Of a stretch of DNA of 64,000 bases, positions 1 to 13,078 are shown piece by piece; the first letter of the stretch is position 1, and every line of letters begins with the position of its first letter. The notes beneath the pieces were generated by a model. It made no database searches. It was not told the DNA's origin and was given only the letters and a program-made list of their open reading frames with translations. The translations under genes were made by a program, and so were the position numbers. Source of the DNA: Cyclina sinensis (Eukaryota > Mollusca > Bivalvia > Venerida > Veneridae); NCBI GenBank assembly GCA_012932295.1, contig JAAONU010000006.1, positions 24,206,882 through 24,270,881 of the forward strand, given 5' to 3'.

Positions 1-285
1 ATTGACACTGTAAAAAGGGGAAAAGGCAACAAAGAAAACTTTTATAACAACTTGACTCCATCCGGTAACCTTTGATTTCCATACAATTCCTTGTAAATAG
101 TTTGAAAAAAATATCTAACACGGAAGGTGTTTCACATATCCAGTTCGCCGCCGAAAATGTAGTTACTGAAACTGATGTTTGCTTGAAGCGTTCGTGTAGT
201 CTGGTACCGTTTGGAGGTGAAATAAAAACAAAAGAAAGAGATTTTCCGAGCACGGCTGAATATCTTACATTTAAAACGCAATCAT

Positions 286-317
286 AACAACTCGGCTTTC
301 TCCGACAACTTCGTATA
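286..317 (+). repeat. Dispersed repeat fragment, copy 1 of 2
   Basis: These 32 bases, starting AACAACTCGGCTTTCTCCGA, occur again without change at 16030-16061. A looser relative (ACCAACTCGGCCTTTTCGAC...) lies near 54417. The flanks of the two exact copies do not match, which suggests a short conserved core of a dispersed element rather than a segmental duplication. The family is not identified. Confidence 0.6.
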
Positions 318-898
318 CTTTTTGAAGTCGCCGGAAGTGTTCCGAGTGTTTTGAAACGCGGGCCTTTTTGGCCCGTAGAATTATTGCTTAGGCCAAATAC
401 TTAGACAAATGAAATAAGCACTATATTTGGCATTCATTTAACTTTTATTTGAGTAATGTTCAACTGCATTCGTAACAAACTGACTAATCTACTGATCAAT
501 GAAGAGTTTAAAGTTATCTGAATTTGAATTTGTGTACCAGTAGTCAAAAGATATGCAGAATTATGTTGGTTGGAGTGCCTTTCACCTTTCCTGAATTTAA
601 GTAATTAATAAAGTCAATATTATACACCTCGTGCCTTGTCACACCTGTGCCTATACCGCAGTTATCACAGTAGGCTACAAAACAAATAATCAACAATAAC
701 ATATTATATATGAAATATAATGAAGAAATAAATATCGTTTCAAATAAAACTCTAAAAAATAAACTTCGGCAGCATTCAGGATTCTTTCTCTTTTATTTTA
801 TAATAATATTAACAAATCTTTTGAAATTTTAAGAGCTTTCCGACATTCTATAAACCTAACTGATAGGATGCAATACATCGTTTCCGTAAGTTAAGTTA

Positions 899-1015
899 CT
901 GTTGTGTTGTTGTTGTTGTTGCAGATGATGGTGTTATTGACTATAATGATGATAATGTTGTTGATGATTATAATGATGATGATATGGTTGATGATTATAA
1001 TGATGATATTAAACC
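899..1015. repeat. GTT/GAT/AAT-rich imperfect microsatellite
   Basis: A short TTG run is followed by imperfect repeats of GATGATTATAATGATGAT. The phrase GTTGATGATTATAATGATGAT recurs. It is a trinucleotide-rich simple sequence without coding character. Confidence 0.8.
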
Positions 1016-3651
1016 AGTCGAGTACTTCAATGATTTAGAGTTTTATCAATTATTTTCAAAATTCTTGGTGCAATCTTAATAAAGAATTTTAATAAAGCTT
1101 TTTTTCCCATTCTACTTCACGTGACTCGTAGAATTTCAGAATGAGGTTCGACATGATAGAATCATTGTTCTAATGATGATAAGTCTGATTACCATATCAA
1201 AATGGGCGCAACTGGTAGCAATGTGCATTTTATATTATATTGTGAGATCCTAAAAACTGGTATGAAATGGCTGCCTTATACTTCTTAAAATTATTGCTAT
1301 TTCATTAAACGTTGTAATTGCGTAAAGCTCTCTACTTGGAATATAATTCAAAGTTTGGACACTCGGACTGTACATGACAGACGAATCAATGAAACTTGAG
1401 CTAGTCATGATTTTAAAGTCTTCTCTGGTTAAGAAAAATAGGCAGAGCTGTCCGGAAAGTGTCTCCAAGCTGAGAAAAGGAAAATATGTAGGAAGGTTTC
1501 TGAGAAGTTGAAACTCGACACAATGATCGACTTTTGAAAGGATATTCTTCTTATATCTGTTGTTTTTGTGGACTGGGTCGTGATGATTATAATGATAATG
1601 GTGAAGACGATAATAATGGTTGGTCATTGTAGGGAGAAAAACAGGCGATGGTATGCCAAGTATGTGTTAGGTCCGAGATTACTCGCATTTCTAAAAAATA
1701 CTGGAAATCGCCATGACACGTGAAATATGCTGGAGACAATAGACTCAAAGCAGAAAAGGAAATCAGTCTGAATACATATTAAAATGGCCCAACAGAAGTG
1801 TTCTTAAGCAAACTCAAAGTGAGTCTTAGGTCATTCAAAATTAATGTTGAAGGCTTTCAACTGAAAATGATAAAGACTAATTTTAAGGGGAAACACTGAC
1901 ATAAGTATAGCTCTATTTCCGGTTAACCCACGATTATTCCGAGATTTTTATTTCTGGTAGACACATGCTGAGTAACTATAATCACTGTTGATTTATATCC
2001 AGTATTCTCCCTAAAGACAGTGCTACTTTGTGTATCGGATGAATGAAGACACAGAAAAAAGACTTGTGGAAGGTGATATGTTCCGACAGAAAACAGCAAC
2101 TTGGGTGCCACATGTTTGCTTTTCCTCTTATGCTGAAACGGAAACGATGTTAACATTGAACTGCTCGCATGTGACTGACCGGATATATTGCCCTCCGTGA
2201 ATGGCAAGATGAAGACCGTTACAGTATAGCCAAGAAAACAAATAAAGAAAGCCTAGTATGCATTTGGATTAGAATGGGTTATGTATAAAAGACTTTATTG
2301 ATCTGACTGAAAATAGAAAGAACGCTATAACTCTAAAAAAAATGATAATAAAGGTGACTTGTCAGTAATTTACGTGTTTGACATAATCAAGGTACGATGT
2401 CAATAAAATGCTATCAGGACCTGAAGAAAGACTGGAGCTATTGCTGCAGTATGCAATTTGCAGCTATTTTATAAACGGCCAGCTTTTTGGTGATATTCTG
2501 AAAAGTTAAAGAATCACTGAACTACAAAATGTCTAAAGACGGTCTTTCTGGTAAAATTCTGTAAATTTCCTAAGACCACCCAGTCTGCAATTATAATAAA
2601 AACCGAACAATTCCAAGTATAACAATCACCTGACACATCCTCTTGAAGTTAAGCAGCAGTTAGGTTGACAGAGTAAAAGTAAGAATATATTTCTATCAAT
2701 TGTTTTGATTCTGATGACTGAGGCGATTCTAGCTGTATTTCCTCATACGAAGGGAACTTTCAAGGCATCTAAGAAACGTCTGTCTTTATTCATGTTGAGA
2801 TTGTGTTGTATAAATCTGTTTTTCTATGACGAATTGTGTCGTATTTTATGTCATATAAGGTCGTACTTTGTAAACAAGCATTGTCGGTCAGTTGTCTGTC
2901 AATTCATCCTTTTTCTAGATTCGTTTAGCACTTTTAATAGATAAATTACTGTACCTGGTGTTACAGAAGAGTTATGACCGTTTCATCATGACTGACAATA
3001 TTTTTATCAATTAAACCACGGTCATATACTCCAGTACAAGCAAAACACCACCACGAATCAAATCTGTTTTATTTATATTTATACGACAAATACGCTTCAA
3101 GAGAACATACATTACTCTTCTCGGTCTTTTGATAACCAGACCATTGAACCTTTAGTTGTAGCGATACTGTTTTATACAACGAATATGTGACACTTACAAG
3201 AATATGTATTTAGTATGTCTTCACTGTTCTTATATTGAAAATACTTCTATTTCTTCCTGAAAAAAATAACAACAACAACAAAGGTTCGCTTTTTTCTGCA
3301 GAATTTGTATAAAGACTGCTTTATCGCCTTATGGATATGATAACAATCTTGTACACAGTAAGATGTATGCCTGATACGCGTATCTACAGAAAAATCTATC
3401 AGTATGTCGCAAAGATGTTGACAATGACCTCGAAATGTACAATGTAGTTTGGAAATGTTGCGTGTTTGTATATGAAAGATCTTGCTGACTACCTTCACAG
3501 CAACAACGAATCTATCATAAGTACACTATTATTTCACTGGAACAAATAAACACGCCTTAAAGTTTTTTTATTTCTGTTAGGTGAAGCATTATTCAAGTGA
3601 AAAAATTCTAAATTTAACGAAATAATGAAACAGATCACATATTAACATATT

Positions 3652-4942
3652 TGTTCTTCTTATATGAACTAAAAAGGTGTTGAGGTACTTGTCCACCGTC
3701 TTCACAGCGAACAACAGAACAGTCATTCATTCTTCTTATATGAACTAAACAGTGTTAAGGTACTTGTCCACCGTCTTCACAGCGAACAACAGAACAGTCA
3801 TTTTATTCTTCTTATATGAACTAAACAGTGTTAAGATACTTGTCCACCGTCTTCACAGCGAACAACAGATTAGTCATTTATTCTTCTTATATGAACTAAA
3901 CAGTGTTAAGATACTTGTCCACCGTCTTCACAGCGAACAACAGAACAGTCATTCATTCTTCTTATATGAACTAAACAGTGTTAAGGTACTTGTCCACCGT
4001 CTTCACAGCGAACAACAGAACCGTCATTCGTTCTTCTTATATGAACTAAACAGATGTGAAGGTACTTGTCCACCGTCTTCACAGCGTACAACAAAACAGT
4101 CATTCGTTCTTCTTATATGAACTAAACAGGTGTTAAGGTACTTGTCCACCGTCTTCACAGCGAACAACAGAACCGTCATTCGTTCTTCTTATATGAACTA
4201 AACAGATGTGAAGGTACCTGTCCACCGTCTTCACAGCGAACAACAGAACCGTCATTCGTTCTTCTTATATGAACTAAACAGATGTGAAGGTACCTGTCCA
4301 CCGTCTTCACAGCGAACAACAGAACAGTCATTCGTTCTTCTTATATGAACTAAACAGGTGTTAAGGTACTTGTCCACCGTCTTCACAGCGAACAACAGAA
4401 CAGTCATTCATTCTTCTTATATGAACTAAACATGTGTTAAGGTACTTGTCCACCGTCTTCACAGCGAACAACAGAACCGTCATTCATTCTTCTTATATGA
4501 ACTAAACAGTGTTAAGGTACTTGTCCACCGTCTTCAAAGCGAACAACAGAACAGTCAAGCATTCTTCTTATATGAACTAAAAAGGTGTGAAGGTACCTGT
4601 CCACCGTCTTCACAGCGAACAACAGAACAGTCATTCATTCTTCTTATATGAACTAAACAGTGTTAAGATACTTATCCACCGTCTTCACAGCGAACAACAG
4701 AACAGGCATTCATTCTTCTTATATGAACTAAACAGGTGTGAAGGTACCTGTCCACCGTCTTCACAGCGAACAACAGAACACTCATTCATTCTTCTTATAT
4801 GAACTAAACAGGTGTTAAGGTACTTGTCCACCGTCTTCACAACGAACAACAGAACCGTTGTTAATTCTTCTTATATGAACTAAACAGGTGTTAAGGTACT
4901 TGTCCACCGTCTTCACAGCGAACAACAGAACCGTCATATGTT
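3652..4942 (+). repeat. 76-bp minisatellite, about 17 copies
   Basis: The unit contains CTTATATGAACTAAACAG, then GTACTTGTCCACCGTCTTCA, then CAGCGAACAACAGAACAGTC. The word TATATGAACT recurs every 75-76 bases from 3661 to about 4873, giving about 17 units. Units differ by scattered substitutions (AGTGTTAAG, AGGTGTTAAG, AGATGTGAAG variants), so the array is not freshly homogenised. The open frames inside it (3752-4120, 4587-4802) only translate the repeat and are not genes. Confidence 0.95.
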
Positions 4943-7060
4943 AAGCTTGGTTTAATTAGCCGAGTTTTAACTGGACTTTTTTACTTTTAAACATTTCTCA
5001 AATTGTTCACCATCTTCACAGGAAACAATAAATCTTTAAGTGTTTTCTAGTGCCGTTTTGTATTTTTTTGCAAAATGTCTTGCCAGTTATCTTGATGGCA
5101 AGCACATATGTATAAAATCGAAACAGCATGAATGATATATATGGTTTTTCTTTTTGCATTTCGCTCTAAGTTTTCGTCGCATATTATAAACATTCCTGTA
5201 ATTTGTGTTATATTTTCTTTACAATACGATGTGGCATTCGAAATGTTACCCTTTGCAATAACCCTGTCATATAAAATGAAACGTGTTTTAACGTTTCTGT
5301 AATGTTTGTGTAACTACATTGTACCATGAATTTCTTTTATCCGTGACAAAAACTTTCGAAGTACTCAGTGTTGACAACTAAATTTCAAAGATTGTAAATG
5401 TCACAGATTCATCAATTCAGCGATATAATGTGTAGGTGTTTACGTGTATTTATTTTATGCCTACCAATGAAATATAGGGAAATATCAGTGAGATAAAAGT
5501 GATAATACACTGTTTTGAATCAGTTAATTACCATTTTGATAATACATGTTTGTGCCCGAACTAGTGAATATTGAGTATTAATCCGCTTTTATAATTAAAG
5601 TATGTATGGCAAAATTCAATAAATATTGATAAACTGTGTAGACAAAAATAAATATTATTTGATGAAAGTGTATTCAGTTTATTTCAGCAGAAGTAAAGTT
5701 ATCATATGTATTGGAGATTGTCTGCACTTTTTTTGTGCGGAGTAACCAAAGTACGCATTAACTGATTTGGGGCTCACCATGGGGAATTTATTGAAGGCCC
5801 TGATTAGAAATGTCATAAAAAAACCCATTTTTGACGTGTTGGCATAAAATAAAAAGAAAATTTGTTTGTTTTTTAGTGGAAGATGGGAATTTATTTCATC
5901 TCGTGAACACCATATGTTGATATTTTCACTCGTGGCTGTGCCACTCGTGAAAATATCACATATGGTGTTCACTCGATGAAATAACTTCTCATCTTCCACA
6001 AAAACAAACAAATATCTTCTATATCTATTTAATGTGTTTGAGACAATGCCCGAGCGATCATGTCCAACAGCAACTGGATATTTGGTACGCAATGATTATG
6101 TCTTGAATATTGTTAGTCATAAACCTGGAAACCTGAATAATGGCAGAGAAACAATGCATTTTGTAGCACTGTCGAGTTTTTCATGCATGCGTCAAGCGAC
6201 CCATCTTTCATGGGAGAGTTATGATAAGGAAAATGTGTCCGTGCACGACTGTCGTCTGCTAAATTAAAAGGTCATTACATCACTTGATAATTTAAATATA
6301 GAAATACAAACTGATCACATGACTTAACATTTCACATATTTTCGTCATTTATTTTTTGTGGCCGAGTTAACTGTAATATAGTAATCTCGAATGTCCACAA
6401 AGTACAGGTAAACTGCTAGAATTTTATGTACAATTAGATAAATATATAAATATTTTTTTAAATATTTATCAAAGCTTCATTTAAAAAACAAAACCAAACA
6501 TTGAAACTGTGTTACTGTAGCATTTTAACTAAATATTCGTTCAAGGAGCATTGTTTTATTAAATACTGCCCAACTTCTACAGAAGAGAACGTACATCCGA
6601 GTTATTTCAATGCTCACAACAATTTTGCTTCAGAATTTAATTGACAAACAAATTAGGTTAAGCTGTTTTCCTAAGACATTGCCAAAACATCTACCTAACC
6701 AATGTCCTTCGAGTAAAGGTCAAAAAGCCTGCTTTTTAATTTACTATAATTTACTTGTTTTATGCAAGTGTAAAGGTACCAATTACTTTTTATGCACTCC
6801 CACCCACCACCCCCCAAAATAAATAAATAAAAAAATACATAAATAAATAATAATAAAAAGATAAAATAAGATAAAATCAACACGATATCGTGCATTCGAC
6901 AGACTCACATATTGTGCTGCACAGGACCCAATACTCTGCCCGATAGAATGTTTTAAAGGTAAATTTAAACGACGCTTCAGCGTTTTCCATTTCAGTTTTA
7001 AACAGTTACCAATTAAGAAATAATGACTGTATATGAAGTAACATATTTGTCTTGAAGACA
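4943..7060. other. No gene seen; holds one hairpin element
   Basis: AT-rich sequence with short, unconvincing open frames. The only structured object is the near-perfect inverted repeat at 5861-6013, listed separately. An ATAAA-rich simple stretch lies at about 6815-6870. Confidence 0.6.
5861..6013. repeat. Short hairpin (foldback) element, ~75-bp arms
   Basis: The left arm (5861-5936) contains GTGGAAGATGGGAATTTATT and ends in ATTTTCACTCGTGGC. The right arm (5937-6013) starts TGTGCCACTCGTGAAAATAT and ends in CTTCCACAAAAACAAACAAA. The arms pair almost completely with hardly any loop. This is typical of miniature foldback elements or an inverted SINE/MITE pair. No target-site duplication was resolved. 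Confidence 0.85.
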
Positions 7061-7061
7061 G

Positions 7062-8034
7062 TGAAGACTATTGGAGTGAGGAGAGTGAGGACTATTGGAG
7101 CAAGGAGCAGTGAGGACTATTGGAGCGAGAAGCAGTGAGGACTATTGGAGCGAGGAGCAGTGAGAACTATTGGAGCGAAAGCAGTGAGGACTATTGGAGC
7201 GAAAGCAGTGGGGACTATTGGAGCGAGAAGCAGTGAGAACTATTGGAGCGAGAAGCAGTGAGGACTATTGGAGCGAGAAGCAGTGAGGACTATTGGAGCG
7301 AGAAGCAGTGAGAACTATTGGAGCGAGGAGCAGTGAGGACTATTAGAGCGAGAAGCAGTGAGAACTATTGGAGCGAGGAGCAGTGTGGACTATTGCAGCG
7401 AGGAGCAGTGAGGACTATTGGAGCGAGAAGCAGTGAGGACTATTGGAGCGAGGAGCAGTGAGGACTATTTGAGCGAGAAGCAGTGAGGACTATTGGAGCG
7501 AGGAGCAGTGAGGACTATTTGAGCGAGAAGCAGTGAAACCTATTAGAGCGAGGAGCAGTGAGAACTATTGGAGCGAGGAGCAGTGAGGACTTTTTGAGCG
7601 AGGAGCAGTGAGGACTATTTGAGCGAGAAGCAGTGAGAACTATTGGAGCGAGAAGCAATGAGAACTATTGGAGCGAGGAGCAGTAAGGACTATTTGAGCG
7701 AGAAGCAGTGAGAACTATTTGAGCGAGGAGCAGTGAGAACTATTGGAGCGAGGAGCAGTGAGGACTATTGGAGCGAGGAGCAGTGAGAACTAATTCAGCG
7801 AGGAGCAGTGAGGACTATTGGAGCGAGTAGCAGTGAGGACTATTTGAGAGAGAAGCAGTGAGGACTATTGGAGCGAGGAGCAGTGAGAACTATTTGAGCG
7901 AGGAGCAGTGAGGACTATTGGAGCGAGGAGCAGTGAGAACTATTGGAGCGAGAAGCAGTGAAAAATATTGGAGAGAGTAGCAGTGAGGACTATTTGAGCG
8001 AGGAGCAGTGAGAACTATTGGAGCGAGGAGCATC
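7062..8034 (+). repeat. 25-bp purine-rich minisatellite, ~38 copies
   Basis: The unit is GGAGCGAGRAGCAGTGAGRA followed by CTATT, period 25 (for example GAGCGAG starts at 7221 and 7246). Units vary mainly at GAGGAGC/GAGAAGC, GAGGAC/GAGAAC and TTGGAG/TTTGAG. The plus strand is strongly purine-rich. No open frame of note crosses it. Confidence 0.95.
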
Positions 8035-8750
8035 TCTAATTCTAGAGATACTCTTTCTAGTCCTCATTTTCGGTACTGTTCACGAAAAGTTAGCATGTAA
8101 ACTGACCCCTTGATAGTCTACCACATTTAATGTACATATTTATTATTTGTGGAAATTGGAGATATTTCAGTAGGGTAGGTTTCAAATCAGTGTGACTAGT
8201 CGAGAATCGAAGAAATGTCTAATGTCGATGTTTTCTGCATAACGCTGCTGAATGTCTGAGATGAACTTGTCAATCTAAGCGGACCCAGTTACAATTCATA
8301 GGGGTAACTTACTGAACAGGAACAGAGCGAGTATTTTATGATCAGATTCTTGACACAGAGAACAAAAAGGTTACACAATAGAAATATGTTATGTGTTGCA
8401 ATGGAAAATATATCTAATACATTTCATAAAGAACGCTTTGTCTTGAAACTATATAGACTAAAGATGTACAGAAAATGCTTCGAACTATAAGAGGAATGTA
8501 GACACACATAAGAAGCAGAATGCACGATGCAGGACTTAGCTGACTATCGCATTTATATGCCAATAGTATCCGGAACACAGAAAATCCACAAATTTAATGA
8601 ACTTGATGTTTAAAGGACTACTGGGATACATGGGGCATGTAGTAAACAAAGAAAATACCGAGATAGTAGTTTTCAGAGGTAGGGGCTGTCTTAAGACAAT
8701 TGACAACTGTACTTATAATTTAATTAATTCAAGGTTTATGTCAATTAAAC
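8035..8750. other. No gene recognised
   Basis: This is unique-looking AT-rich sequence between the 25-bp minisatellite and the decayed coding fragment that follows. A short frame at 8597-8779 has no recognisable domain and may be flanking sequence of the next feature. Confidence 0.5.
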
Positions 8751-10271
8751 TTGCTCATCTCTATTCCACGTACATTTGAAGTTCATCTTGAGAACCTCAT
8801 CAGTCCAAGAACTGAACACAGAGTAAGACCTGTATGTTACTCTCATGTCACAGAGTTGGAAAGGTCATTTGGCAATAACAATTTGGGGCAGGTTGTGACT
8901 TTAGTTGGAATGGTGCAAAAAAATGTTGTCACAGAACAGGAACTGAAAGAGCCAGTTTTGTTAAATAAATAGTGAGAAACTACTTTTTTATATTATTTAA
9001 AGATTCTTTACATTACTGTACAATGATTTATTGACATCTTATGGCAGATAAATTGATAAATAGGATTGATGTCAGAAAGATAATTAATTGCTATGGATGG
9101 AAAAATCAGGGGAAAAATGAAAGATTTTGTATTTTTGAATATATTCGTATTTGGTTTTCATAAACGGGGCCTGTAGATATACATATACTTGCTCCTGTTC
9201 TATTGAAACTATTCTGTTCCATTCATCAGATTGTATTTGAAATTCACAATGAATCAAGTTATATTAAAGCAACTGACTCACAGAATTCAGCTGATTTTTT
9301 TTCAATGAAAATTTAAGAGAAGTTAATATGCTGTTGTAGAAACATAATATTATGCTACTAGATACACCATGAAAACTGAAAAAAGTTTTGATTTTAATAG
9401 GATTTGAACTCATGACCATTTAATGTCTTTAGATTCTAGGTCTTTAGTGACTAACAATACATCAAACAGAATTTTTACGCATCTTCATAAAGTTACATAG
9501 CAATTACCAGTAGTGTTTACTGTTAAGACAACAAACATGTCAACTCGAACTGCAAGTTGCTAAACTCACGCGTATTATGAAAACAAATTTGTGTACAGTT
9601 GCTTAATTTACATTTTCCAAAGCCTGGTATTTTTAAGAAAAATTATGCTGTAAAATATTGATAAATTTGATTTTTATGTGATTATTCGAATGCAGAAATC
9701 AGATTTAGATATTCGTAAGGAATGTGAATATTTGAATATTCATTGAAATCCATAGTGAAATGCACTTTATGGAAATATCTTTGAAAAGAGTACCTTATAC
9801 CTCTTGGTATGATCTGAAGGCAAGTTCTTTTGATAAGAGAACATCATCGAGGTGGTGATAAACTTTATTTTTTTCATTCATCATCTTTTGATAATTGTGA
9901 GATATTGGATCCAAGATAAGTACATGATTGTATAGGGTTGGATTGATATGTAATAATATATATTTGTAATTATATTTGTCTCTAGGTATATAAAAGTGGA
10001 AGTGCTGGTTGGACAACACACAGTGTTGATACTAAAGTCACTTTAGGCAAGGAGATTGAAAAACCCAACAGCAAGAGTAACAGTGTATTCCTCCTTGGAA
10101 TCTTCCCTAGCTCTGAAAGTAGGGATTCACCACAATCAAATAAATGATGCAAGCAGACCCATGACATTCATTGAAATGGTAAAGCTAATGAGAGATCGAC
10201 AACCAAGAGATATGAACAAGGAAGGCATAAGAAAATGGAAGAATGAGCTTTTAATCATTTTTGGAGATAAG
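8751..10271 (+). pseudogene. Decayed two-exon transposon-like coding fragment
   Basis: I do not recognise the family with confidence. Exon-like block 1 (8751-8972) encodes RPVCYSHVTELERSFGNNN and ends at a stop. Block 2 (about 9986-10271) follows a good acceptor (TTTGTCTCTAG) and ends at a plausible donor (GATAAG|GTTTGT). It encodes VEVLVGQHTVLILKSL, an in-frame TAG, then text including ALKVGIHHNQINDASRPMTF and RKWKNELLIIFGDK. Both blocks have protein-like composition and resemble multicopy uncharacterised proteins of marine invertebrates. The TAG, the early stop in block 1 and a reversed SINE between the blocks point to a dead copy. It could instead be a decayed host gene. Confidence 0.4.
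9264..9465 (-). mobile_element. tRNA-derived SINE, copy A (minus strand)
   Basis: Read on the minus strand it has a tRNA-like box B (GAGTTCAAATCCT), then AAAATCAAAACTTTTTTCAG. It ends with TTCTGTGAGTCAGTTGCTTT. The plus-strand element at about 17140-17336 shares the same order: box B, AAAATCAAAAC tract, CATAATRTTA, CAGCT-AATTCTGTGAGTCAGT-GCTTTAA. The two copies define one SINE family about 200 bp long. This copy lies between the two blocks of the decayed coding fragment. Confidence 0.75.
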
Positions 10272-10289
10272 GTTTGTTTCTAAAATGTT

Positions 10290-10730
10290 TAGTTTGAGTA
10301 ACATTTAAATTTTCAGTAGCATCAATTTTATGACAAAGCCATTTTGATAAGGTTTGCACAAAAATTCGCCACTTTGAATAACCAATTTGAAAGTGTTTAA
10401 AAAAAAGTTTGCTATTAAGATTGGATTTTGATTGTTAGGGTCATATTAGTTGACCTTTACTATATTGTCATCATGGAAACATTCTCAAAAATTACATCCT
10501 ATGGTACAGATTTATACTAAATATTGATGTTGTCTACCACTCTTAATCCTACTAAGCACACATGTAAAGTTTGTATAAAGATACAATTTCTTCATACATT
10601 CTTAGGTATGTGATATTTTAATGGAAATGTAATGTTTGATTAATAAAGGCTGAAACACTTTCTTGCAATTTGTATCATTTTTGTATCCTTGTTTTCTGTT
10701 AGGACTTTTTTAGAACACAAGTTGTTATTT
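10290..10730. other. No gene; run-in to the palindrome repeat
   Basis: AT-rich sequence without coding signal. Towards its right end it becomes T-rich and starts to resemble degenerate units of the array that follows. Confidence 0.5.
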
Positions 10731-12625
10731 TCTCCTTTTTGAACATTCTGTTAAGACTTTTTTCAATTTTTTCCATTTTAAAGTTCTAAAAATGTTCCAA
10801 AAGTTGTTGATTTCTGCTTTTAATCCACTTTCATTTTGCATTCTTAAAACGTTATTAAAAAGAAATCTGATTTCTGTTCTTTTTAAAATCGTTTTTCGTT
10901 CTTATAACGTTTTGAAGAATGAAATCTTATTTTGTTGTTTTTCAACTTTTCGGTTTTAGACCGTTCTAAAGAATTTTTTCAACTATTTCGTTTTAAGTTC
11001 TTAGAACGTTCTAAAGAATGTTATCTCATTTCTGTTATTTTCAACCTTTTCGTTTTTAGTTTTTACAACGTTCTAAAGGAAGAAATATCTGATTTATGTT
11101 CTATTTCAATCTGTATCGTTTTTCTTTCTTAGAACGTTATAAAGAATGAAATGTTCTTTTTCAACTTCTTCGTTTCTAGTTTTTAGAACGTTCTAAAGAA
11201 TTAAATCTGATCTATGGTCTTTTTCTCAACATTTTTGTTTTTCGTTATTAAAACGTTCTAAAGAATACAATCTGATATCTGTTCTTTTTCAACTTTTTCG
11301 TTTTTAGTTTTTAGAACGTTCTAATGAATGAAATCTCGTTTATGTTCTTTTTTCAACTCTTTCAATTTTTCGTTTTTAGAACGTTCTAAAGAATGAAATC
11401 TTATTTCAGTCTGTTCCTTTTAACTTCTTCATTTTCCGTATTTAGAACGTTCTAAAGAATGAAATCTGATTTATGTCGTTTTTTTTCAACTTTCTCGATT
11501 TTAGTTTTTAGAACGTTCTACAGAATGAAATCTTATTTCAGTCTCACTGTCTGTTCTTTTTCAGCTCTGTCGTTTTTAGTATTTAGAACGTTCTAAAGAA
11601 TGAAATCTGATTTCAGTCTGTTCTTTCGCAACTTTTTCGTTTTTAATTTTTAGAACGTTCTAAAGAATTTAATCTGCTTTCAGTCTGTTCTTTTGCAACT
11701 TTTTCGTTTTTAGAATGTTCTAAAGAATGATATTTGATTTATGTTCTTTTCAACTGTTTCGTTTTTCGTTTTTAGAATGTTCTAAAAAAATGAAATCTGG
11801 TTTATGATAGTGTGATATCTGATTTATGTTTTTTTTTAATTTTTTGGTTTTAGTTTTTAGAACGTTCTAAAGAATGAAGTCTGATTTATGTTCTTTTTTC
11901 AACTGTTTCGTTTTTAGAACGTTCCAAACAGTGAAATCTGATAAATGTTCTTTTGCAACTGTTTCGTTTTTAGTATTTACAACGTTCTAAAGAATAAAAT
12001 GTTATTTCAGTCCGTTCTTTTTCAACTTTTTCGTTTTTTAGTTCTTAGAACTTTCTAAAGAATGAAATCTTAGTTCAGTCCGTTCTTTTTCAACTTTTTC
12101 GTTTTTTAGTTCATAGAACGTTCTAAAGAATGAAATCGTATTTTAGTCTGTTCTTTTTCAACTCTTTCGTTTTTAGTTTTTAAAATGTTCTAAAGAATGA
12201 AATCTGATGTATGTTCTTTTTTTCAACTTTTTTAATTTTAGTTTTTAGAACGTCCTAAAAAATGAAATCTGTTTTCAGTCTGATCTTTTGCAACTGTTTC
12301 GTTTTTAGTTTTCAGAACGTTCTAAAGAATAAAATCTGATTTCAGTCTGTTCTTTTTCATTTTTTTTTTTCGTTTTTAGAAAGTTCTAAGGAATAAAATC
12401 TGATTTTAGTCTGTTCTTTTTCAGTTTTCCGTTTTAAATGAAATCAGATTATTGTGCTTTTTCAACCTGTTCATTGTTTGTTCTTAGAACGTTCTAAAGA
12501 ATGAAATATCTGTTCTGTTTTTATTCTCAACTTTTTCGTTTTTAGAACGTTCTAAAGAATGAAATCCGATTATGTTTATATATAGTATAAACAGTTGTTC
12601 TTAAAACGTCCTAGGAAAATGTTTC
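10730..12625 (+). repeat. Degenerate ~65-bp repeat built on AGAACGTTCT
   Basis: About 25 units, spaced roughly 57-80 bases. Each has a T-rich half (TTTTTCAACTTTTTCGTTTT), then TTAGAACGTTCTAAAGAATG and AAATCTGATTTATGTTC. The core TAGAACGTTCTA is a perfect 12-bp palindrome. About 13 units keep AGAACGTTCT exactly (for example near 11005, 11185, 11376, 11443, 11860, 12114, 12486, 12544). The rest differ at one or two bases, and the core is better conserved than the T-rich spacer. Units differ in length, so this is an old, diverged array. No coding capacity is seen. Confidence 0.9.
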
Positions 12626-13078
12626 ATTGTTTTAGGATGTTCTTAAAGGATTAAATAATGTTATGATATTTTTGTGATTTTCTCCATATACACGGTGTGA
12701 ATACATGAAAGTTTACAGAAGTGAATCGTTGTTTTGTCTGAACCCATGAAAAAAACCTATGATTTAGCCTGCTTTTACCAGATGAAATTTGGTTAAAATG
12801 GGCATTTTTTTCGGGACTTGTTGGAAAATCCCTTTTAAAATTGGATCGTGTTATTGGAAGGATTTAATTCTCTCTGTCTTTGGTTGCTTTTGTACTTTGG
12901 TACAGAAATCAAAGCTATCAAGCAGAGAAAAGATTGGAAGCATCGAGTATTTTGTTGTACACATTCAGAAGTTTTAATTATAAACAGAGAATCTTTTGTG
13001 AACCTCCAATGCCACTGTTGGATTTAATTCTGTATTACTCAAGTGATGTGTTGAACCTAGAAACAAGAGCTGTCAGAA
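12626..13078. other. No gene recognised
   Basis: This is the spacer between two repeat arrays. Two overlapping short frames (12789-13089) lack a recognisable domain and run into the minisatellite. Confidence 0.5.

Larger units (their letters stand above)
1..3650. other. No recognisable gene
   Basis: AT-rich sequence with only short open frames on either strand. None has a recognisable domain, convincing splice sites or protein-like composition. It contains a GAT/AAT-rich simple stretch (about 900-1015) and a dispersed-repeat fragment at 286-317 that recurs exactly at 16030-16061. It could be intergenic or intronic. Confidence 0.6.

Noticed and set aside
3752..4802. Frames of 122 and 71 codons
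   Set aside because: They are translations of the 76-bp minisatellite.
10730..12625. CRISPR-like array
   Set aside because: Repeat and spacer are both related between units, unit length varies and the setting is an animal genome. It is a degenerate tandem repeat.
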